A stretch of 64,000 nt of DNA from Microvirga guangxiensis (GTDB lineage: Bacteria > Pseudomonadota > Alphaproteobacteria > Rhizobiales > Beijerinckiaceae). The stretch is taken from assembly GCF_900102135.1 (NCBI RefSeq), contig NZ_FMVJ01000002.1:273709-337708 (forward strand), in the 5' to 3' direction. Of this stretch, positions 37,140-46,669 are shown in pieces. A program made the position numbers and the translations under genes. The stretch's first letter is position 1, and every line of letters begins with the position of its first letter. The notes beneath the pieces were generated by a model, which saw only the letters and a list, made by a program, of their open reading frames with translations, was not told the DNA's origin and searched no databases.

Positions 37140-39086
37140 TTACGACTCCACGATCTGGAGTTCGTCCGCCAGCGAGGCGATCTCTTCAATCGCGGCTGCA
37201 AGATCCTCGGATCCTTGCGCCTGTTGACGCGCTGCACTTGCAGCTTGTGCAGCAGCGTTCCCGGCCTCCTCAGCGACAACGGCGATCTGCTGCGTCCCAA
37301 GCCTAACCTCGCGCACGGACGCGAGAATGCTGTCCGAGCCTGCGAGGATCGCAGCGCTGCCTCGACGGATCTCGTCGACATCCGCCTCCACGGCGCCCAG
37401 CTTCTCAGCCGTCAACGTATTCTTGACCACTTCAGCTTCGGCGATGGCAGCGCTTTGCTCCAAATCGTGACGGACAATGGTGATCTGGTCGCGGATCTGG
37501 CGGATGACGTCCTTGATGCGGTCGGCATTCTCGGACGCATCGCGCGCCAAGCTGCGGATATCGCCGGAGACAATGGCAAAGCCACGTCCCGCATCACCTG
37601 CACGCGCGGCCTCTATGGAGCCGCTGACAGCCAGCATATTGGTCTGGACCGCAACAAGAGCGATGTTGTCGACAATCTTCTCGATGCGCCGCCCGGACTC
37701 GTCCAACCCGCCCATCATCTCGATCACGACGCGCATCTCCCTGAGCCCGCCTTCAACCCCGCCTGCGAGGCGAATGGTCCCGGACCGGTTCTCCTGGAGC
37801 GCCGTTGCTAGGGATTCAATGCGCTGGACGGCTGCTTCAGCCACCTCCCGCGATGCACTGGTGGCCCGCTCGATCTGTTCCATCGCCGCGTTGGTCTGCT
37901 GGGTCGCGGCAGCCTGCATTTGAGCTCCACGGCTGATCTGATCGACCGCGGTCATGATCTCGCCAGCAGCGCCTGAAAGCTCCTGGATGGCGGCCGAAAG
38001 CTCCTCCGCTGCCGACCCCACCTGCTCAGCGCTGGTCGAGCCCGCAGTATCCGCCTGCAGATTGTCCGCCAAGACCGCCAAGGCATGCGCGGTCTGCTGG
38101 CTTTGGTCGAGAGCAACGCTCTGCTGCTGAACGGCCCGCTGGGCTTCCGCCGCCGCAGCGGCCTGCTCCTCGGCAGCGCTGGCGACCTGCTCGGCCCCGC
38201 GCTGCGCCTCGCGAATGGCCGATTCCGCCTCGATGGCGGCAATAAGGATGGACTGACTGCCTTCTGATAAAAGAGTGATATCCGACCTGATCCTATCCAG
38301 AGCCGCGACGATGCCGCGGCCGGATTGTGCCTCGCCGGAAGCGGTCTCCGCCGTCGCCCTGATCTTCTCGGCAACGGAGCGGACCTTGTCTACGATCACC
38401 TCAGCCAGCTCTTGGACGTCCTGCGCGCTCTTCTCCGAGGCTCCCGCAAAGGCACGCACCTCATCGGCAACCACCGCGAAGCCGCGTCCGTTCTCTCCCG
38501 CCCGCGCCGCCTCGATTGCCGCGTTGAGGGCCAGAAGGTTTGTCTGATCGGAGATGTCGCCGACCACGCGGGTGATCTCGCCGATGGTGGTCGCCTGCCT
38601 CTCCAGTAGCGAGATGATATCTACCATCCCCCTCTGGCGGGCAGCATTCGCCTCGACGGACGCTACGGACGCATCGATCTGAGCGGCAGTCTCGATCAAG
38701 AGGCTCTGAAGGCTCGCGGTCTTCGTGCGTGCGGCCTCCGCATGCCCGCGCGCTTCGGAGAACGAGGCACCGAGGCTTACGATGGCAGAGAGCGATTGCT
38801 GCGACGCGCCTGCAGCTTCCTCTGCTCCCACGGCAATTTGTTCCATGGAGCGCCGGAGTTCCTCCGCAGCAGCAGATGCCTCCGCTACGCCGCTCGCAAG
38901 CTGCTCCGTGGCCGCGCCGATGCGCTCAGCAGCCTGCTGCTTTCGTGCCCTGACGCGTCCAAGCATCCGGCGCTGGGACGCCCCTCCACGTGCAGGAGCG
39001 GAAGATGCATTCTTAGGAGGCGTTTCATCACCCCCTGGACGAAGGTTACCCTTGCCTGGGAGTTCGGACGTCTTGACCAGTGCCAT
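37140..39086 (-). CDS. Soluble methyl-accepting chemotaxis protein with two signalling domains
   Basis: 648 residues, almost entirely heptad-rich helix. Two receptor hairpin tips are present: a canonical one (about 178-215, [20 protein letters not shown], then [15 protein letters not shown]) and a degenerate one (about 480-514, [20 protein letters not shown], then [15 protein letters not shown]). No transmembrane segment, HAMP or recognisable ligand-binding domain is visible; the N-terminus is a short basic, proline-rich tail. It is thus cytoplasmic, somewhat like FrzCD. First gene of the chemosensory operon. The ATG at 39086 has an AGGGG site; the frame extends to 39125. Confidence 0.87.
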   Translation of the reverse strand: MALVKTSELPGKGNLRPGGDETPPKNASSAPARGGASQRRMLGRVRARKQQAAERIGAATEQLASGVAEASAAAEELRRSMEQIAVGAEEAAGASQQSLSAIVSLGASFSEARGHAEAARTKTASLQSLLIETAAQIDASVASVEANAARQRGMVDIISLLERQATTIGEITRVVGDISDQTNLLALNAAIEAARAGENGRGFAVVADEVRAFAGASEKSAQDVQELAEVIVDKVRSVAEKIRATAETASGEAQSGRGIVAALDRIRSDITLLSEGSQSILIAAIEAESAIREAQRGAEQVASAAEEQAAAAAEAQRAVQQQSVALDQSQQTAHALAVLADNLQADTAGSTSAEQVGSAAEELSAAIQELSGAAGEIMTAVDQISRGAQMQAAATQQTNAAMEQIERATSASREVAEAAVQRIESLATALQENRSGTIRLAGGVEGGLREMRVVIEMMGGLDESGRRIEKIVDNIALVAVQTNMLAVSGSIEAARAGDAGRGFAIVSGDIRSLARDASENADRIKDVIRQIRDQITIVRHDLEQSAAIAEAEVVKNTLTAEKLGAVEADVDEIRRGSAAILAGSDSILASVREVRLGTQQIAVVAEEAGNAAAQAASAARQQAQGSEDLAAAIEEIASLADELQIVES

Positions 39087-39185
39087 TGAGGCCCCTTGGG
39101 ATTGATAGACGATATTCGGCCACACATCCTGACCGGCAAGCCGCGCAGGCAGACGGGTCAGAGCGGTGGTAGAGCAGGCTTAGCT

Positions 39186-39213
39186 TTTATAGTTGCCGAG
39201 CAAGCCCGAGCAA
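39186..39213 (-). promoter_or_regulatory. Candidate promoter of the chemosensory operon
   Basis: On the minus strand TTGCTC (39208-39213) and TATAAA (39186-39191) are separated by 16 bases. TTGCTC occurs twice in tandem ten bases apart. The site is about 100 bases upstream of the receptor start. Pattern match only. Confidence 0.4.
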
Positions 39214-39363
39214 GGCATTGCGCGGATTCATCCCAGGCAAAGAAGCCTGCGGGAGCGCTTCAGCCTTCCAGAAACTGCCTTCCGTCCTGTTCAGGGTGAC
39301 TGGATTGGTACGAACCGAGAAATCTCCTGCTCCGTAAGAGCATAGGTTATTCCATCCAGGAGC

Positions 39364-41661
39364 TTACGACCAAGACGTTCCTGTAGCCCGCGCGCGTGAG
39401 GGCTTGTCCTGCCATGTCCCCCGGAGGTCAGAGATGAAAGTCGCGATAGCTTCGCGCGACATGGGCTTTGCAATAAGGTAGCCTTGTGCCTGGGACGCAC
39501 CTGCCAGGCGCAGAGCGTTGAGTTGCTCTTCCGTTTCCACACCTTCGGCTGTCGTGCTGATCTTCAGATCGTTCGCAAGACCGATGGTCGCCTTGATGAT
39601 CGCGCGGCTATCGGATGCATCCATCATTCCACGCACGAACGACTGATCGATCTTGATCTTATCGAACGGAAAGCTTCGGAGATAGCTCATCGATGCGTAG
39701 CCGGTACCGAAATCGTCCAGCGAGATCGAAACCCCAAGGGCCTTGAGCCGCTTGAGCGTCGCGGTGGCTTCTTCAGTGAGCTTGACGGATTCCGTGATCT
39801 CCAGAACTAGGCGCTGAGCGGGCATGCCGGATTTGTCGAGAGCCTGCTTGACGCTGGAAAACACGTCCCTCCGCTGGAACTGCACCGGAGAGAGATTAAC
39901 CGCAACCTTCAGCGGCAGGTCCCAGCTCATGGCCGTCGAGCAGGCGTCTTCCAGGATCCAGTCGCCGATCTGACCAATCAGACCCGATTCTTCAGCAGCC
40001 GGTATGAATTGGAGCGGTGAGACCATTCCCTTTGCCGGATGCTTCCATCGGACAAGCGCCTCGCAGCCCCACATACGATTTGTCGCCAGATCGAGGATCG
40101 GCTGATAGTAGAGCTCGAACTCCCTGTTGTCGTGGGCGCTCTTCAGAGCTCCCTCGAGAGCGCGGCGCTCTGCGCGGGGATCCTTGATACTCGCATCATA
40201 AAGCCGATAGCTGCGGTCAGGATCGGACTTTGCGGCGTAGAGAGCGACATCGGCCGCTTTCATCAGCTCAATCGAGGTCCTGCCATCGGTTGATGCAATG
40301 GCTACACCAATCGAAAGCCCGACCTCAATCTCTGTGTTGCCGACCGTGCATGGGACCTTCATCGCGTCCTGAATCGTCGTGACGAGGTCCATGACCTGTT
40401 GCCGCCCCCTGGTCGGCCTCTGAACGATTGCGAATTCGTCACTTCCGATCCGGGCGATGAAGTCGCTCTTCCTGAGACGGTCCCGGAGGCGCCGGGCCAC
40501 GATCCGAATGATCTCGTCTCCCGCTGCGTGTCCGTAGCTGTCGTTGATATCCTTGAAGCGGTTGAGATCGAGCAGGTGGAGCGCAAAGTCTCTCCCCTCT
40601 CTTTGAGAGGCAAGATGCGTCCGCTTCAGCTCCTCCGAGAACAGAAGCCTGTTCGGAAGTCTGGTCAGGATGTCATGACGGGACAGGTAGCTTTCACTGG
40701 CAGCCCTCAGGATGCCGGTTCTGACATGCTTCATGCCCAGCAGGCTCGCGGCGTCGATGGCGATATCCATGAGGTGGGCGATGAACCGGATCAGACGTGC
40801 CTCAAGGCGTCGGCCGGCCATGAGCTCCGCCAAAGTCCTGCTGACGGCGATACCGCTCGGATAATGAGCAAGGGGGTGAAGGGCGACGAGCCGCTCTTTC
40901 CTGTCGATCCAGCTGACGTCGCGAATGAGCGTAGGGCTGTTCTTGACGACCATTCGCTGCAGAGGCGTGCTGGGCTTCCAGAACCTGCGTCCGAGGATTC
41001 CGTCGGCTTTTGGGCTGTGAGCGAGAATGATCCCATCGCGCCGGTAGAACGTGATCGCCAGAGATCGCGGCTTCAGGTGACTGTCGAACAGTTTCTCGAA
41101 ATGCCCCAGGTCGATCGTCGACACGATGAGACCAAGAAAGTTTCCATCCGTATCTTTGATTTTTTGTGAGAGTGAGAAGACCCTTTTGCCGGTCGCCCGG
41201 ATGAGAACCGGTTCACTCAGGTAGACGAGAAGCGAGGGATCGTTTGCGAGGGCCTGATAGTACGATGTGTCTCTCAGATAGATCGGATCGGCAAGTGGCC
41301 GGGGATACGATGTTCCGACGATCCGCCCACGGGCATTGACGAGATCGATGCGCTGGATCAGCGCCAGGGTGTGACAAGCCCCGACAAGAACGGCTTTTGT
41401 CGCCTGCGAAGCGGCATATCCATCGAACTCGTTCGCTTTCAGGCATGCTTGTGGAATGCGTCCGACCACATCACGCAAAACGTTCTCGATCGATTGGAGC
41501 GTAGCGTCGGTGCGCTCCTGAAGAGTAAGCGCAAGGCTCGCCAGATCGCCTTCGGCCTTAGCAAGATCGTCGTTGTGCTCACGCAACAGAAGGAAGGCTG
41601 CACCAACGAGGGCGGCCACCGCTGTCAGGATGCTGAGGATCAGGATCACATTAGCGAGCAC
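39364..41661 (-). CDS. GGDEF/EAL cyclic-di-GMP protein with Cache-like sensor
   Basis: 765 residues. One clear N-terminal membrane segment (about 5-26) is followed by a Cache-like region (about 30-275, with RPLADPIYLRDTSYYQALAN). The GGDEF domain (about 325-490) has RIGSDEF at 406-410, so the second glycine of the motif is serine and synthase activity is doubtful. The EAL domain (about 505-750) looks active: EALVRWKHP, NLSPVQF, LEITES, DDFGTGYASMSYL, KIDQSFV, EGVET and QGYLIAKP are all kept. No second membrane helix is obvious before GGDEF. The only in-frame start is a GTG at 41661. Likely a c-di-GMP phosphodiesterase. Confidence 0.88.
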   Translation of the reverse strand: MLANVILILSILTAVAALVGAAFLLLREHNDDLAKAEGDLASLALTLQERTDATLQSIENVLRDVVGRIPQACLKANEFDGYAASQATKAVLVGACHTLALIQRIDLVNARGRIVGTSYPRPLADPIYLRDTSYYQALANDPSLLVYLSEPVLIRATGKRVFSLSQKIKDTDGNFLGLIVSTIDLGHFEKLFDSHLKPRSLAITFYRRDGIILAHSPKADGILGRRFWKPSTPLQRMVVKNSPTLIRDVSWIDRKERLVALHPLAHYPSGIAVSRTLAELMAGRRLEARLIRFIAHLMDIAIDAASLLGMKHVRTGILRAASESYLSRHDILTRLPNRLLFSEELKRTHLASQREGRDFALHLLDLNRFKDINDSYGHAAGDEIIRIVARRLRDRLRKSDFIARIGSDEFAIVQRPTRGRQQVMDLVTTIQDAMKVPCTVGNTEIEVGLSIGVAIASTDGRTSIELMKAADVALYAAKSDPDRSYRLYDASIKDPRAERRALEGALKSAHDNREFELYYQPILDLATNRMWGCEALVRWKHPAKGMVSPLQFIPAAEESGLIGQIGDWILEDACSTAMSWDLPLKVAVNLSPVQFQRRDVFSSVKQALDKSGMPAQRLVLEITESVKLTEEATATLKRLKALGVSISLDDFGTGYASMSYLRSFPFDKIKIDQSFVRGMMDASDSRAIIKATIGLANDLKISTTAEGVETEEQLNALRLAGASQAQGYLIAKPMSREAIATFISDLRGTWQDKPSRARATGTSWS

Positions 41662-41769
41662 AACAAACTTCGATTCAACCTTGAGCGACGATCTCCCTCA
41701 GCCTTCATCGATAATCGTGGGCATTCCGTTAACTTTGGCAGGGATGAGGGTGACCTGAGGTGATAAAGA

Positions 41770-41846
41770 CCAAGAGCTCCCTCGTACTCCCTGTGGCTGT
41801 CGGCAGGCTTGCATCCTGATCCTTTCCGGATGCTGCGAGCTCTTGG
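41770..41846. repeat. Nested inverted repeats downstream of the SDR gene
   Basis: CCAAGAGCTC (41770-41779) and GAGCTCTTGG (41837-41846) are perfect ten-base complements, and inside them GCATCC (41811-41816) pairs with GGATGC (41828-41833). On the minus strand the element starts 28 bases after the SDR stop and is followed by TCTTTATC. It may be an extended terminator or a structured RNA. Confidence 0.5.
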
Positions 41847-41873
41847 ATGATGTAACGCTCGCGGTCCCTGTTC

Positions 41874-42722
41874 CTACAGGAGCGGCGTCCCACCCGTGAC
41901 GGCGTAGATTCCACCTGTCATGTAGCTGCCCTCGTCAGAGGCAAGAAGAACATAGATGCCGGCCAATTCGCTTGGCTGCCCTGCTCGGCCCAGCGGCGTA
42001 TCCTTGCCGAAGCTCTTCACCTTTTCGTCCGGCATGGTGGACGGAATCAATGGGGTCCAGATCGGTCCGGGTGCAACCGCATTCACGCGGATACCCTTTT
42101 TGCCCAGCATCTGCGCGAGGCCTGCGGTGAAATTGGAAACCGCTCCTTTGGTCGAGGCATAGGCCAGGAGCATTGGGCTCGGCTTATCCGACTGAATGGA
42201 TGTCGTGTTGATGATGGAAGAGCCCGGCCGCATGTGCGGAACGGCGGCCTTGGCAAGGTGGAACATGGCCTCGATGTTGGTGCGGAAGGTATAGCTCCAC
42301 TCCTCGTCCGGGATCTCCTCCAGAGACTCGTAGGTGCGCTGGAAGGCGGCATTGTTGACAAGGATATCGATGCGGCCGAACTCGTCCACGGCCCGGTCGA
42401 TGATGGCGCGGCAATGAGCGGCCTCCGCGATATCGCCGGGCATCAGCACACAACGCCGCCCTGCGGCCTCCACGTGCCGCGCAGTCTCGCGGGCGTCTTC
42501 ATCCTCCTCCTCATTGAGGTAGCTGATGAGGATGTCCGCCCCCTCCCTCGCATAGGCTATCGCCACGGCGCGGCCGATCCCGCTGTCTCCACCGGTGATG
42601 ATCGCGACCCGTCCGGTGAGCTTGTCACATCCGCGATAGCTCGCCTCTCCGTGGTCGGCCTGCGGCGTCATCTCCGCCTCGGTGCCTGGGGGGTCGATAT
42701 GCTCCTGCTCGGACTGGCTCAT
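41874..42722 (-). CDS. Short-chain dehydrogenase/reductase, YghA-like
   Basis: A 282-residue classical-type SDR with an N-terminal extension of about 35 residues. The cofactor motif is AIITGGDSGIGRAVAIAYAR, then NNAA (ILVNNAAFQRTY), catalytic Ser in NTTSIQSDKPSP, and Tyr/Lys in YASTKGAVSNF. The long acidic loop ISYLNEEEDEDARETARHVE identifies the YghA/general-stress SDR group, thought to reduce aldehydes or ketones with NAD(P)H. Stand-alone gene with no pathway partners. Confidence 0.92.
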   Translation of the reverse strand: MSQSEQEHIDPPGTEAEMTPQADHGEASYRGCDKLTGRVAIITGGDSGIGRAVAIAYAREGADILISYLNEEEDEDARETARHVEAAGRRCVLMPGDIAEAAHCRAIIDRAVDEFGRIDILVNNAAFQRTYESLEEIPDEEWSYTFRTNIEAMFHLAKAAVPHMRPGSSIINTTSIQSDKPSPMLLAYASTKGAVSNFTAGLAQMLGKKGIRVNAVAPGPIWTPLIPSTMPDEKVKSFGKDTPLGRAGQPSELAGIYVLLASDEGSYMTGGIYAVTGGTPLL

Positions 42723-42821
42723 GCGGACGCTCCTTCTCGCGTGAACCGGTCAATTACCGGGCGGCCTGGAAGTTCCGCTCAAGGAGCTTTCGTAAAGAGG
42801 CAGGGAGTTCCTGTCCGCGTG

Positions 42822-43073
42822 TCATGGATTTTGAGCCAATTGGGCTTGGATCGTCTTCAGCAGCTGCTCGTCGGAATATCCCTGCTCCCAGTCTCCGGGC
42901 AGCTCGATCCGTACTGATTGCGCCCCGCCAGAGGGAGTGCAAACCACCTGAAAGGCGTCAGCCTCCCCGTCGACGCGAGCTGCCTCCATCTTTTCCGGGT
43001 TCTTCCCCAAACCCGAGAAGGCCTGGATACAGGTCCATGTGATGCCGTCGGGGTCCGTGACTTCGCGAGGCAT
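42822..43073 (-). CDS. Hypothetical protein, 83 residues
   Basis: Not assigned to a known domain. The product begins MPREVTDPDGITWTCIQAFS and has an aromatic/acidic character, with RIELPGDWEQGYSDEQLLKT toward the end. No signal peptide, membrane helix or metal motif is seen. It lies 63 bases downstream of another small gene in the same direction, and the two could share a transcript. Confidence 0.6.
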   Translation of the reverse strand: MPREVTDPDGITWTCIQAFSGLGKNPEKMEAARVDGEADAFQVVCTPSGGAQSVRIELPGDWEQGYSDEQLLKTIQAQLAQNP

Positions 43074-43136
43074 GGGCTCAACGCTCCTGGATTGGTGTCG
43101 AGCTTCGACAACGGCGAAGCTGCGACACCGTTCCAG

Positions 43137-43328
43137 TCAGACTTCGTTACGCCCGAGTTCCCGCTCAGCCCGCCGCAATGCCAGCAGCAAGTCGATCTGT
43201 TCATCGGTGATCGGCTGCCCCTCGATTTCTGCGAAGAGAGCTTGGAGGTGAGCTCCGATCTGTTCCCGCGCATCACGGTCGAGCCATGGACGCGCTGCCT
43301 TCTGATCCAGATTTCCCTCGGTAATCAT
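43137..43328 (-). CDS. Small protein with weak NepR-like end
   Basis: A 63-residue, highly charged helical protein. The segment REQIGAHLQALFAEIEGQPI, then TDEQIDLLLAL, resembles the pattern of NepR anti-sigma factors (a leucine-rich helix, P-x-P-D-like turn and LxLL helix). The match is loose and neither phyR nor ecfG is adjacent. The ATG at 43328 is the only reasonable start. Call it unknown, with NepR a hypothesis. Confidence 0.55.
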   Translation of the reverse strand: MITEGNLDQKAARPWLDRDAREQIGAHLQALFAEIEGQPITDEQIDLLLALRRAERELGRNEV

Positions 43329-43477
43329 TGGGTTTCCTGTTGATACTCAGCCCCGAACAATACCGGCTGCGAACCAGCCTTGTGATTTACCGGGGATTAT
43401 TCGCGACCATGGTTAACAGATGGTAACCGCCATGCGCGGAATGAGGCTAGGCAAGCGTTTCAGCCCTGACGCCCCTG

Positions 43478-43501
43478 AAAAAAGGCGCACTTGCGCGCGC
43501 C
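43478..43501 (-). terminator. Terminator of the RND efflux operon
   Basis: On the minus strand GGCGC and GCGCC arms enclose an eight-base... GC-rich loop region and are followed directly by six T. It lies 45 bases after the RND stop at 43546. Confidence 0.75.
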
Positions 43502-43545
43502 TCTCTGGAGCTATGATCTCTTCTGGAGACGCGAGTGGGCGTCCC

Positions 43546-46500
43546 CTACTCTGCCGCCTGGAGCACTGGAGCCGTCGAAGCCGTATCGGGCTTGCGCCCG
43601 AAGCCCAGCTTGCGCGCCATGTCCTCAAGCAGAGTGAGTGCGACCGGAACCACCACCAGGGTCAGGATGGTGGAGCTGATCAGGCCGCCGATCACCGCAT
43701 GTGCCATGCCGGCGCGCTGCGAGCCGCCCTCTCCCAGACCAAGCGCCATGGGGATCATGCCGAAGATCATCGCGAGTGTGGTCATCAGAATCGGACGGAG
43801 CCTGACTTCGGCTGCCTGCATGATCGCGACGGTGCGCTCCACACCACCTTTGCGGGCCTGATTGACGAAATCGACGAGCAGGATCGCGTTCTTCACCACC
43901 AATCCCATGAGCATGATGAAGCCGATGGCCGACATCATGTTCAGGGTCGAGCCCCAGGCCAAGAGGCCCAGAAACACGCCCACCAGCGAAAGCGGCAAGG
44001 ATGCCATGATCGCGAGCGGCTGAAGGAAGCTGCCGAATTGCGATGCCAAGATGATGTAGATGAATATCACCGCCAAAAGCAGCGCCGATCCCGCATAGCC
44101 GGACGTCTCCTGAATGTTCTTGGCCGAACCGCCGGACACGAATTGATAGCCAGCGGGCAGCTTCACCTCCTTGAGGGCGGCCCCGATCTCCCGCGTGACG
44201 TCACCGGCAGCACGCCCGCTGACATTGGCGGTGATCTGCACCTCCCTGGCAAGATCGCGCCGGTTGATCTGGGACGGGCCGACCCCCGCCTCCAGTTTGG
44301 CAATCTCACGCAAGGCCACCATGCGAGGCGTGCCATCCTCGTTGGTCATCCTGCTGGCAAGATAAAGCCGCGACAGGTCCTCGCGCGACTCACGCCCAGT
44401 CTCGGGCAGGCGCACGTTGACGTCGTAGTTCTCGCCGTTGGGTGCGCGATAGCTCGAAGCATCCTCACCCGAAAGCAGAGGCCGCAACGTGTCGGAGACC
44501 TGCTGCAAGCTCACGCCAAGATCGCTCGCGAGCTCCCGGTCGAGCCTCACAGCGATGGTCGGACGGGCGGCCTTGAGGCTGGATTCCATATCGACGACAC
44601 CCGGCACCTTCGCGATGATTGCGGCGGTCTCCTGGGAAATCCGCGCCAGTTCATCCAAGTTCGGCCCCTGGATCGACACTTGCACCGGCTTACCATCGCC
44701 AACGCCCGGCAGGCTGACGGCGAGGTCAATGCCGGGGATGGCCTTGAGGCGCGCACGCATCAGGTCCACGAGCTGCGTAGCTGAGCGCGTGCGCTCGGCG
44801 ATCGGCTTGAGCGTGATTGCAACGATGGCCTCGTTTCTGCCTGCGGCCTGCCCGCTGTTGATCGTCGCGTAGGTGAAATTTACCTCGGGGAACTCCTTGA
44901 TCGCAGCCTCGGCCTGACGGAGCTTCGTCTCCGTATATTCGAGCGAGGAGCCCACAGGTGCCGTGACCTTCACATTCATCTCACCCATGTCAGCGGAGGG
45001 AACAAACTCGACGCCTATCATCGGCACGAGGGCGAAACTTCCCACGAAGATACCAATGGCCGCCACCATCACCACCCAGCGCCGTCGCAAGCTGAAGCGC
45101 ATGAGAGGGCGATAGATGGCAAGAATGCCCGCAATCCCCTTGTCGGTCAGGCCCGTGAGCCAGCCGATGAGCCCACGCGGCTTCCGGCCGATGGATGGAT
45201 CGTGCCACACGCTCGACAGCATGGGATCGAGGGTGAACGACACGAAAAGCGAAATCAGCACGGCTACCGATACGGTGATGCCGAACTGGTAGAAGAACTT
45301 ACCGATGATGCCGCCCATGAAGGCGACTGGCGCAAACACGGCCACGATGGCGAGCGTTGTAGCCATCACGGCAAGGCCAATCTCCTGCGTACCCTTGAGA
45401 GCCGCCTCGAAATGGCCCGCGCCCATCTCCAAGTGACGGGCGATGTTCTCTCGCACCACGATGGCGTCGTCGATCAGGATGCCGATGGCAAGCGACAGCG
45501 CCATCAGCGTCATGCTGTTCAGGGTGAAGCCCATGAAGGCCAGCGCCGCGAAGGTGCCGATCACGGAGATCGGCAGCGTCAGACCGGTGATGACCGTGGA
45601 ACGCCACGAGTGCAGGAACAGAAATACGATGGCGACGGTCAGGAACGCGCCCTCGAACATCGTGCTCTGCACATTGTGCACGGAACTGCGGATCCCCTTC
45701 GAAGAATCCTTCACCACAGACAGTTCGACATCTGAGGGCAGCGAGCTTTTGAGTTCCTCGACAGCGCGAAACACGCCGTCGGCCACTTCGATGGTGTTGG
45801 CACCCTGCACCTTCACCACATCTACGGCGAGCGCAGGCTTGCCGTTGAACAAGGCGAGGCTCGTCTTTTCTTCCTGACCGTCGATGACATCGGCCACTTC
45901 CGACAGCCGTACCGGCGACCCGCCCCGTTGGGCTACGATGAAGTTGCCGATCTCGCGCGGCTCCTTCACGGAGCCCTCGATCTGCACGACCTTGTCCTCT
46001 CGCCCGCGGGTCACGTTACCGGCTGGCAAATCCTGGTTTTCAGAGCGGATCGTGGCCACCACCTGATCGACGCCAATAGCAAGCGCCTGCATGCGATCGG
46101 GTTTCAAGCGCACCTCGACCTGACGTTTCATGCCGCCCACGATGGTGGCGCTGCCTACGCCGCGCACGGTCTGGATGCGCTTGAGCAGCACCTCGTCGGC
46201 AAGCGTCGTCAGCTCGCGCAGGGAGCGCACGGGCGATTCAACCGCCACCGATACGATCGGCGCGCTGTCAGGATCGAACCGGGTGACGGTCGGATCGTCT
46301 ACCTCATCCCGCAACTGGCCGCGAATCCCCGCCACCTTTTCGCGAACATCCTGCACAGCGACGGCTGCGGGCGTGTCGAGGGTAAATTGAGCGATTACGA
46401 TGGAACGCCCCTCAACGGAGCGCGAAGTGAGCGTATCGAGACCGGCAATCGTGTTGATTGCGTCTTCGATCCTGCGCGTGACATCGCTCTCGACCGCCTC

Positions 46501-46668
46501 CGGCGACGCGCCTGGATAGGCAGCCGTCACCACCACGGTGGGAATGTCCACATCGGGGAACTGGTCGACGCCGAGGCGCTGATAGGAGAACAACCCAACC
46601 ACGAGGATCGCCACCATCATCATGGTGGCGAAAACCGGGTTGTTAATGCTGATGCGCGTAAGGAACAT
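43546..46668 (-). CDS. RND efflux transporter permease (AcrB/MexB-type)
   Basis: A 1040-residue proton-driven inner-membrane pump. It begins [20 protein letters not shown] and shows the family layout: twelve membrane helices in two halves with large periplasmic loops. The proton-relay aspartates sit in TM4 ([17 protein letters not shown]). [20 protein letters not shown] near the middle marks the second half. It pairs with the adaptor immediately upstream, whose stop is one base before this ATG. No outer-membrane TolC-type gene is included, so a channel encoded elsewhere must be used. The substrate range (drug, metal or lipid) cannot be read. Confidence 0.94.
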   Translation of the reverse strand: MFLTRISINNPVFATMMMVAILVVGLFSYQRLGVDQFPDVDIPTVVVTAAYPGASPEAVESDVTRRIEDAINTIAGLDTLTSRSVEGRSIVIAQFTLDTPAAVAVQDVREKVAGIRGQLRDEVDDPTVTRFDPDSAPIVSVAVESPVRSLRELTTLADEVLLKRIQTVRGVGSATIVGGMKRQVEVRLKPDRMQALAIGVDQVVATIRSENQDLPAGNVTRGREDKVVQIEGSVKEPREIGNFIVAQRGGSPVRLSEVADVIDGQEEKTSLALFNGKPALAVDVVKVQGANTIEVADGVFRAVEELKSSLPSDVELSVVKDSSKGIRSSVHNVQSTMFEGAFLTVAIVFLFLHSWRSTVITGLTLPISVIGTFAALAFMGFTLNSMTLMALSLAIGILIDDAIVVRENIARHLEMGAGHFEAALKGTQEIGLAVMATTLAIVAVFAPVAFMGGIIGKFFYQFGITVSVAVLISLFVSFTLDPMLSSVWHDPSIGRKPRGLIGWLTGLTDKGIAGILAIYRPLMRFSLRRRWVVMVAAIGIFVGSFALVPMIGVEFVPSADMGEMNVKVTAPVGSSLEYTETKLRQAEAAIKEFPEVNFTYATINSGQAAGRNEAIVAITLKPIAERTRSATQLVDLMRARLKAIPGIDLAVSLPGVGDGKPVQVSIQGPNLDELARISQETAAIIAKVPGVVDMESSLKAARPTIAVRLDRELASDLGVSLQQVSDTLRPLLSGEDASSYRAPNGENYDVNVRLPETGRESREDLSRLYLASRMTNEDGTPRMVALREIAKLEAGVGPSQINRRDLAREVQITANVSGRAAGDVTREIGAALKEVKLPAGYQFVSGGSAKNIQETSGYAGSALLLAVIFIYIILASQFGSFLQPLAIMASLPLSLVGVFLGLLAWGSTLNMMSAIGFIMLMGLVVKNAILLVDFVNQARKGGVERTVAIMQAAEVRLRPILMTTLAMIFGMIPMALGLGEGGSQRAGMAHAVIGGLISSTILTLVVVPVALTLLEDMARKLGFGRKPDTASTAPVLQAAE

Positions 46669-46669
46669 C

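Noticed and set aside
41770..41846. A tRNA, suggested by the 77-base length of the folded element
   Set aside because: The outer stem has ten pairs, there is no T-arm or anticodon arm pattern and no CCA-adjacent discriminator layout.
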